NCBI GenBank assembly: GCA_946811695.1
Contig: OX328123.1
Location: forward strand, 40,579,764 to 40,643,763
Source: Gonocerus acuteangulatus
Taxonomy: Eukaryota > Arthropoda > Insecta > Hemiptera > Coreidae
Length of the DNA stretch: 64,000 bases
Direction: 5' to 3'
Part shown: in pieces, positions 21,760 to 31,852 of the stretch
Position numbering within the stretch: position 1 is the first letter of the stretch
Layout: every line of letters begins with the position of its first letter
Translations under genes and position numbers: made by a program
The notes under the pieces: model-generated
Seen by the model: only the letters and a program-made list of their open reading frames with translations
Database searches by the model: none
What the model was told of the DNA's origin: nothing

Positions 21760-21960
21760 GGAGACCCGATGGCCGTGAGGGTTAAGGCGTGAGCACTTAA
21801 CACTCTGAGCCAAAGGTCGTGGGTTCGATTCCCACTACGGGTGTTGGCTTTTCTTTAGAAAAAAGAAAAGGCATCAGCCCTATCCTAGCTAGAAAAGGGT
21901 GGTAACCTATAGATAACCCGTCCTAAAATTCCTAGTTAATAATAAATGGACGTTAAAATT
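21760..21960 (+). mobile_element. tRNA-derived SINE, family B
   Basis: The head GATGGCCGTGAGGGTTAAGG (A box) with GTGGGTTCGATTCCCAC (B box) resembles a class II (Leu/Ser) tRNA. The body (TAGATAACCCGTCC) and the tail GGACGTTAAAATT follow. It is flanked by similar AATTTAAAT-type sequences, a possible target duplication. A piece of the same tail occurs on the minus strand at 53345-53425. Confidence 0.75.
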
Positions 21961-22828
21961 TAAATAAATTAAAGGGTCTCACCGTGTTTCCACATGAAAT
22001 CTGCACTGGCGTCTTTCTTGACTTTGATGTCATCATTTTATTTCTAGTTCCTAGAAATAATTTTTCAATTATCAAACCTCTAAATGTACTAGTTTTGAGG
22101 GAATAAGGCTTGAAACCCCAAACTTCAAAGTCGTTTTTCTATGAAACTATACTAGATATTAAAATGAAAATAATGTGAATTGAAGCTATTGATTAGGCGT
22201 TCCTTGCGTATTTTTTTAATAATTTTCGGACCACTTATAAGGTATGAAAAGAAATTGTGAAGATTTGAAGGGCGTTTTTCGCTTACTACCCCTCCAAGCA
22301 CACCTACCAAAAAAATCACGTAAAATCAGTAATGTTTCAACTATTATCCGTAAAAGTTTCATAGATGTGTGAAGGGTGAATCATAAATTAAATTACAAAA
22401 ACCCTATATCGATAGCTAAACACTGAAAACCAGATGCATCGAAAATATCTCAAGTTACTCTTAGGACGTTTTTGTTATTTAAATATGAACCCTCAGATTG
22501 CTCAGTGCATAATCTGTATCATACAGATCGAAAAACTATTGTCTTATTGCAAGCCACTAAAATAATAAATACTAAAAATTTTCATTTTCTACAAAAGATA
22601 ATTAACCTTAATCAATATTTTCTTCAATAGTTTTGGTATCACTTGTAACTTTGAATAAATGTTACAATATTTCCGCAAGTTTAATTTTTTTTATTAGTAA
22701 CTACCAAGTGATGAGAAATAAATTATCGAGGCTACCTGTGAACAGCAACTTATGATCCTATTTCCATTAGCGTAATCACACGTGAATCTTTGTGTGTCCT
22801 TTTAATTGTATTTAAAAAAAAAAAGTTC

Positions 22829-23398
22829 GGTAAATGTCAAGGAGCGTGGTCTCCACGCCGATTCTTTTGAAACTTTGCACTATAACGTATTTTGATGCAC
22901 TAAACACGAATCCGTTAAAAAAAAAGGTCGCTTTTCACTAGGAAAGAAGTTATGAAACACTAAAGTTCACTGTTATGGAGGTTATAAAAGACGGGTTAAC
23001 GGCGAATTTGTAAACACGCGCATGCGCAATAGTCCTTAATGACGAAGTGTAATTGAAATTTAGACTCACCTTGTGGTAGCTGACTTGGTCGTAAACTGTC
23101 GCTTTTGGGCATACGTGCTATGCGTTTCCGCTCGCTCCGCTACGCTCCGCTCGCTCAAGAAAACATCAAAACCCCTAGTCAATCCAACTCGCAGAAATGA
23201 AAAGAATTCTATGGCCCAAAAGTCGTCCAAGGCAGTCTTCCCTAACCTTCATAACAGTGAACTTTAGTGTTTCATAACTTCTTTCCTAGTGAAAAGCGAC
23301 CTTTTTTTTTAACGGATTCGTGTTTAGTGCATCAAAATACGTTATAGTGCAAAGTTTCAAAAGAATCGGCGTGGAAACCACGCTCCTTGACATTTACC
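22829..23398. mobile_element. 570-bp fold-back element with 8-bp target duplication
   Basis: The ends GGTAAATGTCAAGGAGCGTG and their reverse complement open arms of about 157 bp. The flanks are AAAAGTTC at 22821-22828 and 23399-23406, a perfect 8-bp duplication, as made by hAT or P-type transposases. The centre has a GC-rich cluster of CGCTC/CTCGCT repeats around 23130. There is no ORF of note. It is non-autonomous. Confidence 0.85.
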
Positions 23399-24266
23399 AA
23401 AAGTTCTTCACGCAGGAGCTGCATAACTAAGCACTTTCCTCAGAATTGGGTAGGGTAACTGCTCCTATTATTGACATGCCCCCAATTATTGACACTCATA
23501 CTTTCAATTAAAAAAATAAGCGTTTGGCGCCACCTATAAATTTAAACTTAGCACCAATGGGTTCGGAATCTTATCTACTTGTTTTCTACCAAAAACAAGT
23601 TTGCTATAAAGAACACCACAGTTGAGGTCAAGATTTTCCCTTTAGCTTTGGAGATTTTCAGAGAATGTAGCTGATTTGCTAGTGTTTCTGCTTAGAAGGT
23701 GAGTGCTTATTTTTCATATTTATCAGTCCCCATTTCTTTTTTTTTTAGGGGAACTGTTTCTGAAACAGTTTATAGTCTTTCTTAGATATAATGCAACCTT
23801 TTTAAGTGCTCGTTTTGAATAAATAACGTTATTTTGAGGGTGTCAATAATAGGGTAGAGAAAAACCACCTTAATCCAATTATTGACACACTGTCAATAAT
23901 AGGAATTTTGATGAAATCTTTGTTTTGGTGCCTAACAAACTGGATTTTTAATGCTCAACAAAACGGTGTTTTACTTTCCCAAAAATAATGAAGGGATCCA
24001 ATTTTTGACAGGGGGTGTCAATAATAGGTACAAAGTATGTGTCAATAACTGGAATACATTTTTCCAATTATTGACAACCTCAAGTTGCCAGTTATTGACA
24101 TAACTAATCCACTTATGCAAATTCGAAGTTTATGATAAATTCTCGTACCAACCTAATGAGTCTTTTTTCAGGCTCGACTACATTTGTATGATTCTATTAT
24201 GTTGTGGATGTTGAGAAGGTCTGAAGTATGGATTTGGTTTCTAGGCATGTAAAATGGCTCCCATAA

Positions 24267-24458
24267 AGATCGATTCACACTATACGTACCGTCTCCGACA
24301 GGCCACCGTCCAGCATCCGACAGGCAAAATATTCTTTAATGTATTTCCAATGAGGTAGTTCACACTAGAGCGTTCCGTCACCGACAGGCCAGTAAAACCA
24401 AATTTAGGTAGCTGGACGGTGGCCTGTCGGTGACGGTACGTATAGTGTGAATCCACCT
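24267..24458. mobile_element. PIF/Harbinger-type MITE, 192 bp
   Basis: The TIRs contain GATTCACACTATACGTACCG and its complement, and the remainder (GACAGGCCACCGTCCAGC) is also mirrored. TAA flanks both sides (24264-24266 and 24459-24461). A 3-bp TAA duplication and this TIR type are typical of Harbinger MITEs; the TIR resembles the ends of the element at 60754-62627. Confidence 0.8.
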
Positions 24459-24469
24459 TAAGACACACT

Positions 24470-25300
24470 TATGTACTTCTAGGTTTTCACCTCTATGATT
24501 CGACCTCGAAATGCCCGAACTACTCGAACTTCTCCGATCTTTTAATCACTGATAGTGATTGGGAAATCGTCAACAGGAGTATCTGCAAACATAGACTTAT
24601 TCGTAATTCGTTAAAGTTTACTGTGGTGTTCCTTTATGAGAACCCCCTTCTGAGAAGAGCACTTTATCCAAAAATGCAGCCAACATTGAATTCGAACTGA
24701 TGATGAACCTGAGGAATAAGTGGTCACAAAAGAATCTCCTACAATTAGAGAAGCCAGAAATGCGGTTAATACATTTTAGAGCCAACGCCCATAGCCACGT
24801 TAAATGCACCGGTTTCCGTTCATCTTGAAATTTAAGCAGCTTCGGGAGCAGCCTGTACCTACCTCACTGAGTGACCGACCACGTTCTGTTGACATTATTA
24901 AAGGGTGGCAGCCTGTAGATAGCCCGGCGTTAATAGCCTAAATGTTGATATGCCGTTAAATACACGCAGTGTTCTTATGTTAAACCACAAAGAGTTCGCC
25001 GTAAGTAGCTGGGAATATAGAAGATACATCTCCTTTTAAACTTTGGGAAATGATGAGTTTCTTGGAGAGCCCGTGCTGCGAATTTCATGAACCATCATAA
25101 GAACAAGAATGCAGAGGAGTTAAGTCTCAAAATAAGAACCCAGTGAAGTACAAGCTTCCTTATGGACTTTTAGAGTAACTATACTTATTTATGATATAAT
25201 TTCATCATAACTTTTATAAATGTTGTAAAAAAAGTATATCGTTGCTACTTCATTGAAATTGAGTCAATGACTGGTGCCTTTTCCTATCAAAAGCTAGATT
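24470..25300. other. Interior of the TA-target element
   Basis: Apart from a SINE-tail-like piece at about 24899-24962 (AGGGTGGCAGCCTGTAGATA), no feature or coding frame is recognisable. Confidence 0.4.
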
Positions 25301-25756
25301 TTACCTGTCAATAACTTGGTCATTTACCTATCGAAAACTGGATTTGACCTGTCAATAACTGGGTCATTTACCTGTCGATAATTGGATTTTACCTGTCAAT
25401 AACTGGTGCAAAAAGTCACCTTCTTATTATGGCTAAAATCCTCTGAAATCATTCATTTTTAATTCATATAATAGGCTGAATTAATTCTAGAGATCCTGGC
25501 GAGGATAAACCCCTTTGAAGCAAGTGGATTGGTTAATAAATAAGGAAGATACTGTAATATTGCCTGAAAATTTTGCTTAATGTGTCAATAATAGGGGCAG
25601 TTACCCTAGTGTCGATTGCATTCCTGAATAATTTCCTAAAAATAACCTATATAGATAAATAAAATAAAAGCATAAATAACACCTGTTTCAATTCAATTCA
25701 AACATAGTACAATGTAAACCCCCCCCCCCTCTTCCGATAGACCGATTTAGTTCTTT

Positions 25757-26935
25757 TAGCACTTTCCTCCGAAGGAAAGTAGCTATTGAGGTTGGACTCA
25801 TGACGGAATTTTTGAAAAATTTCTTCAAATCTTTATCGATCCTACCTAGTAGACACCGAAAATGACCCCCGTTAAAATTTATATATATCTATATATATAT
25901 ATATATATATAGATATATATATGCATATATATATATGTGTCTGTTAACACGATAGCGGCCAGAGTTTTTGTTTAACCACCAAAGTCGGTCCACCGGAAGG
26001 GGGGGTTTACCCCGAACCCAAAACACTAATTTGACTATGTCAGCCGTAGTATTTGTTATATTTCAACGAAACTTGGTATTCGTAGTGGTAATATAGAGAG
26101 AAATGTGAGATATAAAAATGAACTAAATCGGTTCATTAGAAGGGGGGGTTTACTCCGGACCCACAATACCAATTCGCCACTACCAGGCGTGATTTTTGGT
26201 ATATTTCAACGGAACTCGGTATTCGTAGTGGTAATCCACAGGTAAATAACTGTTGTAAAAATAAACTAAATCGGTTCATTAGGAGGGGGGGTTTACTCCG
26301 GACCCACAATACCAATTCGCCACTACCAGCCGTGATTTTTGGTATATTTCGACGAAACTCGGTATTCGTAGTGGTAATCTACAGGTAAATATGTGTTGTA
26401 AAAATAAACTAAATCGGTTCATTAGAAGGGGGGTTTACTCCTGACCCAAATTCTTAATATACTCATACCGGTCGTAATTTCTGCTGTATTGTAACGAAAC
26501 GCGGTATACGTCGTGGGTAACTCATGAGAAAGAAGTGTTGTAGAAATGAGCTGAATCGGTCAATCGGAAAGCGGGGGTTTAATTTGTAATATATTTCAAT
26601 AGAAAAGCCCGTCAGACGTAGGTTCACAAAGCCGCCGCAAGGAGCGCTTTCTACCACTAGAGTGACTGTATCCTGTTCCTGCGTTAGATCAAAATACGAT
26701 AATATGAGGTTTTTTGTATTTATTACGAAGTGTAATAGGTACCATGTGTAAACATAACTCTGGAAGCAAATTATTAATTGATCAGTTACTCATTACAAAT
26801 TTAAAAGAGAACTATACATGTTTTTATTTTATTTATGTAGGATATTTTAAGCAAATTGTTCTGGAAAGCAGTCTAAACTACCCAAATTCTGAGGAAAGTG
26901 CTTAGTTATGCAGCTCCTGCGTGACGGACTTTTTT
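25757..26935 (+). mobile_element. Helentron-like family 2 (HINE-2), complete copy
   Basis: It begins TAGCACTTTCCTCCGAAGGA, a palindromic 5' end. Then come a conserved block, a TA tract (25886-25937), and the GTTAACACGATAGCGGCC block. Next are three tandem units of about 130 bp built around GTTTACTCCGGACCCA (26140-26460), the subterminal inverted repeat GAGGAAAGTGCTTAG, the stem-loop GCAGCTCCTGC and the end GGACTTTTT. It is flanked by T on both sides. This order matches the published plan of Helentron-associated elements; it encodes nothing. Confidence 0.7.
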
Positions 26936-27318
26936 ATAACACTTCTTTCTTATTAGATAAACAGGACGCATACCGCGTTTCGTTATAATACAGCAGAAAT
27001 TACGACCGGTATGAGCAAATTAGTAATTTGGGTCTGGAGTAAACACCCCTTCCTAATGAACCGATTTAGTTTATTTTTACAACACATTTTTCTCTTCAGT
27101 TGACCAGAACGAATACCGAGTTTCGTTGAAATACAACACAAATTATGGCTGGTATTGGCAAATAACTACTTTGACTCCGGAGTAAACCCCATCTCTAGAT
27201 GGACTGATTTTGTTGGTTAACGAACTCGTTCAATCGTTTGATTGGGGAATAGTACATACCAAGTTTCGTGGGGAAGAAACAAATACTCTGGCCGGTATCA
27301 TGTTAACAGACACATATA

Positions 27319-27384
<66 letters not shown>

Positions 27385-27402
27385 TAAAAAACAAAAGAAA
27401 CA
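26936..27402 (-). mobile_element. Helentron-like family 2 fragment, minus strand
   Basis: The interior blocks (TACCGCGTTTCGTTATAATA, GTAAACACCCCTTCC, GGTTAACGAACTCG) occur in minus orientation directly after the 3' end of the previous plus copy, followed by a TA tract (27317-27380). The 3' terminal block is missing. Confidence 0.6.
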
Positions 27403-27712
27403 TTTTTTAGACTTTCCTCCGAAGGAAATTAGCTATTGAGGTTGCACTCATGACGGAATTTTGAAAAATGTCTTCGAATCTTTATCGATCCTACCTAGTA
27501 GACACCGAAAATGACCCCATTTAAAATTTATATATATATACATACATATATAGATATATATATAAATTTTAACTGGGGTCATTTTCGGTGTCTACTAGGT
27601 AGGATCGATAAAGATTCGAAGACATTTTTCAAAATTCCATCATGAGTGCAACCTCAATAGCTACTTTCCTTCGGAGGAAAGTGCTAAAAAATGTTTCTTT
27701 TGTTTTTTTCAC
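27384..27712. repeat. Palindrome of two Helentron-like family 2 5' ends
   Basis: The 5' block occurs in plus orientation at 27409-27525 and in minus orientation at 27560-27690, sharing one short TA tract between them. The mirror symmetry extends into the flanks (AACAAAAGAAACATTTTTTA and its complement). The result is one large inverted repeat of about 330 bp. Confidence 0.75.
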
Positions 27713-28190
27713 AAAAGAAACATCCCATGTCTCTATTATATTCAAACAAGTACAATAAAAAACAAAACGAAGGTATTACGTCACTTGGTAAACTGTAAAG
27801 AACGAATAATATATAGTGAATGAATATGTAACATTATGTAATCAAATTTTAACTAATTGATCAACCAGATGTGCACGAATAATACATCTTGCTTTATAGA
27901 TGTATATATGTAATATTGTAACTGATGTATATATGTAATAACTGTTTGGAGCGAAACGCCTTGGACGCGCCTGGATGCTCATAAATAAATATAAGAAAAA
28001 CATTTTAAAAAACAAAAAAATTGTATTCAATGAAACATTCGATATTTCTTGCTATTGAAGTGCCGATAACGAACTTTAATCCTTAATATGTTGCCATTTG
28101 CTTATAAGTACTCAACATGAATAGCGTTATTATTGCTGTCTAAGAGAACAGCGAGGTAACATTTGTTCCAGTTTCATCTCGTGTTAACAA
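27713..28190. other. Spacer within the long-arm element
   Basis: AT-rich DNA between the palindrome and the right arm. No gene or element is recognised. Confidence 0.4.
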
Positions 28191-28646
28191 ATATTACCAA
28201 AACTTTTGAAGAAAATAGTGATTAGGATTAGATATCTTTGGTAGAAAATGAAAATTTTTAGCGGCTTGCAATAAGACAATAGTTTTTCGATCTGTATAAT
28301 ACAGATTATGCTCTGAGCAATGTGAGGGTTCATATTTAAATAACAAAAACGTCCTAAGAGTAACTTGAAATATTTTCGATACATCTGGTTTTTAGTGTTT
28401 AGCTATCGTTATAGGGTTTTTGTAATTTAATGTATGATGCACCTTTCACACATCTATGAAACTTTTACGGATAATAGTTGAGACATTACTGATTTTACGT
28501 AATTTTTTTGGTAGGTGTGCTTGGAGGGGTAGTTAGGGAAAACCGCCCTTCAAATCTTCACAATTTGTTTTCTTACCTTTTAAGTGGTCCGAAAATTATG
28601 AAAAAAATACGCAAGGAACACCTAATCAATAGCGTCAATTCACATT

Positions 28647-29408
28647 CTACAATTGTGGTTGGTTGGCTGGTGAAGGTTCATCATAGTAAACAGGATGCAA
28701 AATCAAGTCAACACACCTCCACTGTTTAATTCCTTTAATTTCCTTAATCCGAGTGCGCGTAAAGTGGGCGTAAGCTGCGCACTCGGATTAAGGAACACCT
28801 GACAAGAAGTGACTCCGAAGTGAAGAAGCACCTTAGAGCGGAGCAACACGCTGAAACTTCGCTGGAAGTGCAGGTCCTGCATCAATGCAATAAAGGAAAG
28901 ATGATGGACCTGCTGGAGCAGGTGGAAATTAAAGTGGATTCCCTCGCGTCAAGACAATGTTTAAACGGCAGAGGTGAAGGAGGCATTTTTCAACATGTTC
29001 CTAACGCCAGCCTCCCCCACCTAGCTAGGCTAGAGGGCCAGTATAGTCGGAGGAAGGTCCGAGTGAACCTCGCCCAGCTATAGGAGGTAGGTGTGGTTTT
29101 TAATTGGGGGGGTATTTATGACTTGTTAGTTGTTTTTATTGGTTTTTATTGATTGTTAGTACTGTTAAATTTTTATAAATGTTTTAATGTTGGCCTCCTG
29201 GCAACGATTGTTTTTAATTGTTGACGTAGTGTATAATGTGACGTACCCATGTGATTTAAGTTAAGTTATTTTATTTGATTGTAATGTTGCCTTTGTTGAT
29301 GGGTGTTAACAGGACACTGAGGATGAGGTGCTGACCTCGAAAACGTTTTGTAAATTAAAGGAATTAAACAGTGGAGGTGTGTTGACTTGATTTTGCATCC
29401 TGTTCACT
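28647..29408 (+). mobile_element. Penelope-like remnant 1 with inverted ends
   Basis: Bounded by a perfect 12-bp duplication TCAATTCACATT (28635-28646 and 29409-29420). Near both edges is a segment of about 55 bp containing CACACCTCCACTGTTTAATT in opposite orientation. The right side carries the GAGGTGCTGACCTCGAAAAC box typical of Penelope ends. The interior keeps the C-terminal endonuclease fragment (28820-29083). Confidence 0.75.
28820..29083 (+). pseudogene. Penelope GIY-YIG endonuclease C-terminus, remnant
   Basis: HLRAEQHAETSLEVQVLHQC then NKGKMMDLLEQVEIK matches the conserved stretch after the GIY-YIG core in Penelope proteins (a basic/histidine box, the C-x-K-G-x-K-M box and the L-E-x-x-E-I motif). 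The reverse transcriptase and the GIY and YIG motifs themselves are missing, so it is non-functional. Confidence 0.6.
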
Positions 29409-29995
29409 TCAATTCACATTATTTTCATTTTAATATCTAGTTTAGTTTTATAGAAAGACGACTTTGAAGTTAGGGGTTTCAAGCCTTATTCCCTCAAAAC
29501 GAGTACAGTTAGAGGTTTGATAATTGACGAAAAATTATTTCTAGGAACTAGAAATAAAATTATGACATCAAAGTCAAGAAACACGCCAGTGCAGATTTCA
29601 TATGGAAACACGGTGAGACCCTTTAGAAAAGATATTTTGTTAACTGCTCTACCACTATATTCAGTTTCATGTAGCCAGTACCTCCCGGTTTAAGGTGTTA
29701 CAGGGTTCCTATAACATGATGCTATGTGTTCTGCTAGCTCAGGAGCAAATAATTTGTCTTTTTTTGCAGCTTTCGGCGCCATGGTACGGGATTTTTACAC
29801 TCGCCAAATGTTTTCTGTCTGTTTGTTGTTTTTTTTTTTTAGCGCGGTTACTCCCTATTTCCATAGGGAGAATCCGCGTATGAGGTTGACCTCACGACGC
29901 AATCCGGAAGTGCCGACTAGAAACTTTCACGTGTCAGGACCTATAGATCACGAAAATATAGGTGGCTCAAATTTGTGTGTGTATATATATATTTA

Positions 29996-30675
29996 TTCAC
30001 CTTTTCTTGTTTCTTTTTCTGGCAGGGGGTCGATAAAGTAGTACACACTTTTTTCACTTTAACTACTTTATTTTGTATGTTTCGCCCGACATGTTTCGTG
30101 CCTTTTCGCACCTCTTCAGGGGCTTTCCTATTCAACAATAATTTTTGTAAATCTTAAACTGATAATTTTTGTAAACTAATATATATCTATCCTTTCCTTA
30201 AATAAATTTACATATGAACATATAATATTTTATCTTAATATTAATCCTACCTTAACAGGAAGTCCTCTCGTCGTGTTGTCTAGCTTGAGTCAGGCGTAAT
30301 ACTGAAAAGTCATCTGTGGTAATGAATATGGCTGGTTTGTATCGATTTTTTAGCTATTTCAAAGTTATCGATTATTAGTAAAAAGGTTTTCGTGAGATTT
30401 AATTTATAATACTATGAAAAATTTGGTGCACATTCTTTAAATCTGTTTTTTTATTTATGGCGGTGATTGAATTTTTAATTATATAGAAATTTTTTTTTTT
30501 GATTTTTCTTTTTAGTGTGTTCCTTTCTTTATTTAAAATGTGAACGTCCCTAAAATTAAAGTTATGTTTTAAAGTTAGTGCGTGTTCTGTCAATGTTGTC
30601 CTGTTTTCGTTTGTGTCTATGCTTTTTGCGTGTTGCACAATTCTCCAGAAAAAGAAACAAGAAAAAGTGAAAAAA
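29996..30675 (-). mobile_element. Penelope-like remnant 2 with inverted ends
   Basis: The edges TTTTCTTGTTTCTTTTTCTG and their reverse complement are mirrored at 30003 and 30647. The inner left side has the TTTCGTGCCTTTTCGCACCT and TCTTCAGGGGC boxes of Penelope ends. A minus-strand coding remnant lies at 30399-30620. It sits inside the TA region of a Helentron-like copy. Confidence 0.65.
30399..30620 (-). pseudogene. Penelope GIY-YIG C-terminal remnant (second family)
   Basis: TTLTEHALTLKHNFNFRDVH then LNKERNTLKRKIKK then NSITAINKKTDL fits the C-terminal part of the Penelope GIY-YIG domain (A-x-x-E-H box, then R-x-x-x-K-R, then a-I-N-x-x-x-D). The RT and core catalytic motifs are absent. It differs clearly from remnant 1. 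Confidence 0.55.
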
Positions 30676-31852
30676 TACATATCGGGTCATCATTCACCAG
30701 AATTAATATATATTTACATATATGCGTGTCTCTTAACGCTCTAGCAAGCTCAAAAAATGGCCCGACTTTGATGAAATTTGGTAAAAAAATCTGTCTTCTT
30801 ATTTGAAAGGTCAAGTTCGTTAACCAGCAGAATTCGCCCATGGGAAGATAGTGTTTGGGGCGAAATTCGCGCAAAAAAAATCATAACGCTTACGTTTTTG
30901 AGTTTATATGCCTGCAGGTACTTGTTTTATAAGTTTCTTAACATAGGAAAACGAATGAAACCATTTTGAAGGCGATATCTGTAACCGTTTTTGAGAAAAG
31001 TGGAATCAATGTTTTTGTAAGTCATTATTTTTTGTGGGTACTTAGAATCGCGGGATTCATTTGAAATATTTTTTACATATTGGAAATGAATCCCAACTAA
31101 GATTTTTAAATTTTGGTTATATTTGGAGTTAAGGAAGTATGCGAAAAAAATATTTTATTAATAGACATGAAACGTTTTCGGATCTTCATACATCTCAATA
31201 ACGGTTGGGAAATCGTAGTAAGTGGAAGGTGACCATTCGGATGCTTACTAAATTCTCTACAAAAAAGGTTCTGAAGCAATATTCGATGGGGCAACGTCAA
31301 TCAGAGATATAAGCGCTTAAAACATAAAACGTGTTTTTCTCTTGGTTTATCTCACTTTTTAATTGGTTGTTTCTTGTTTTAAATTGCATTTATCAGTCAA
31401 ATTAGTATTGTAGTAAAAAAAGTCCGACTCGCAGGAACTGAAGCATCTTAGCGCGGTTCCGTTCATGTCCCTAGTACCATTTGATAAGCTTAGAAAAGAA
31501 ATAAACTTATTTTTTTTTATATATATCTCATGAAAATTGTCAAAATCCTCTCGAACATCTCGAATAAAAGTGATATTAAGGCGTCAGGGACACCGACAGT
31601 AGCTAACTTTTACACAGAAGCGGAAATTACAGAATCTGGCTCTCATTCTAAAGCAAAGCTCTATACATAAATACAAAATATGCCTAATAAAGCCTTTCTA
31701 GAGGATACAGAAGCATGGGCGTATATGAGGGGGGCTGAGGGGGCTGCAGCCCCCCCCCCGAAATTTTGAATTGATGATAAAAACTTCTCGTAAAACCCTT
31801 AAAAATAAATAAAATAAGATCACTTAGTTCATAAAACATATTTTATTTTTAA

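Larger units (their letters stand above)
23453..25606. mobile_element. TA-target DNA element with 13 TGTCAATAA repeats
   Basis: The terminal inverted repeats begin GGGTAACTGC and continue into CCTATTATTGACA; TA flanks both ends (23451-23452 and 25607-25608). The uninterrupted paralogous site at about 26878 (AAACTACCCAAATTC) confirms a TA duplication. The motif TGTCAATAA or its complement occurs 13 times, at the termini and in clusters at 23847-24100 and 25305-25405. No transposase with a DDE/D signature could be read, so membership in Tc1/mariner/pogo is inferred from the TA alone. A TAA-flanked MITE is nested at 24267-24458. Confidence 0.75.
22811..25756 (-). mobile_element. Helentron-like family 2 (HINE-2), minus copy with nested insertions
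   Basis: The 3' terminal block (subterminal repeat AGCACTTTCCTC, then the stem-loop GCAGGAGCTGC, then AAAAGT in plus view) lies at 22811-23450, split by a 570-bp fold-back element. The body continues at 25609-25756 beyond a 2.15-kb TA-target insertion. The plus copy at 26870-26935 provides the uninterrupted sequence for both junctions. The 5' end is missing, because another copy starts at 25757. Confidence 0.65.
21973..29622. mobile_element. Long-inverted-arm DNA element, 7.65 kb, TTAA-type flank
   Basis: The ends are AGGGTCTCACCGTGTTTCC and its reverse complement. Arms of about 680 bp (21973-22650 and 28190-29622) are about 90% identical by eye; the right arm is interrupted by a Penelope remnant with a clean 12-bp duplication. 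The left flank is TTAA and the right flank TTAG, so a TTAA duplication with one change is likely. This and the AGGG start fit Kolobok or a similar superfamily, but no transposase is recognisable. The interior is filled with nested Helentron-like, fold-back and TA-target elements. Confidence 0.7.
29840..31410 (+). mobile_element. Helentron-like family 1 (HINE-1), plus copy lacking its 3' end
   Basis: The 5' palindrome starts TAGCGCGGTTACTCCCT. The conserved block CAATCCGGAAGTGCCGACTA and a TA stretch follow, then a nested Penelope fragment, then the body blocks (AAAGGTCAAGTTCGTTAACC, AAAACGAATGAAACCATTTT). At about 31415 it runs into the 3' end of an oppositely oriented copy. Confidence 0.65.

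Noticed and set aside
27210..27439. Frames rich in Tyr-Ile or Cys-Val repeats (also at 35071, 38654 and 41328-41747)
   Set aside because: They are translations of TA, TG and CA microsatellites.
28740..28800. Hairpin CCTTAATCCGAGTGCGC ... GCGCACTCGGATTAAGG read as a terminator
   Set aside because: Bacterial-type terminators do not apply here; it is a structure within a Penelope remnant.
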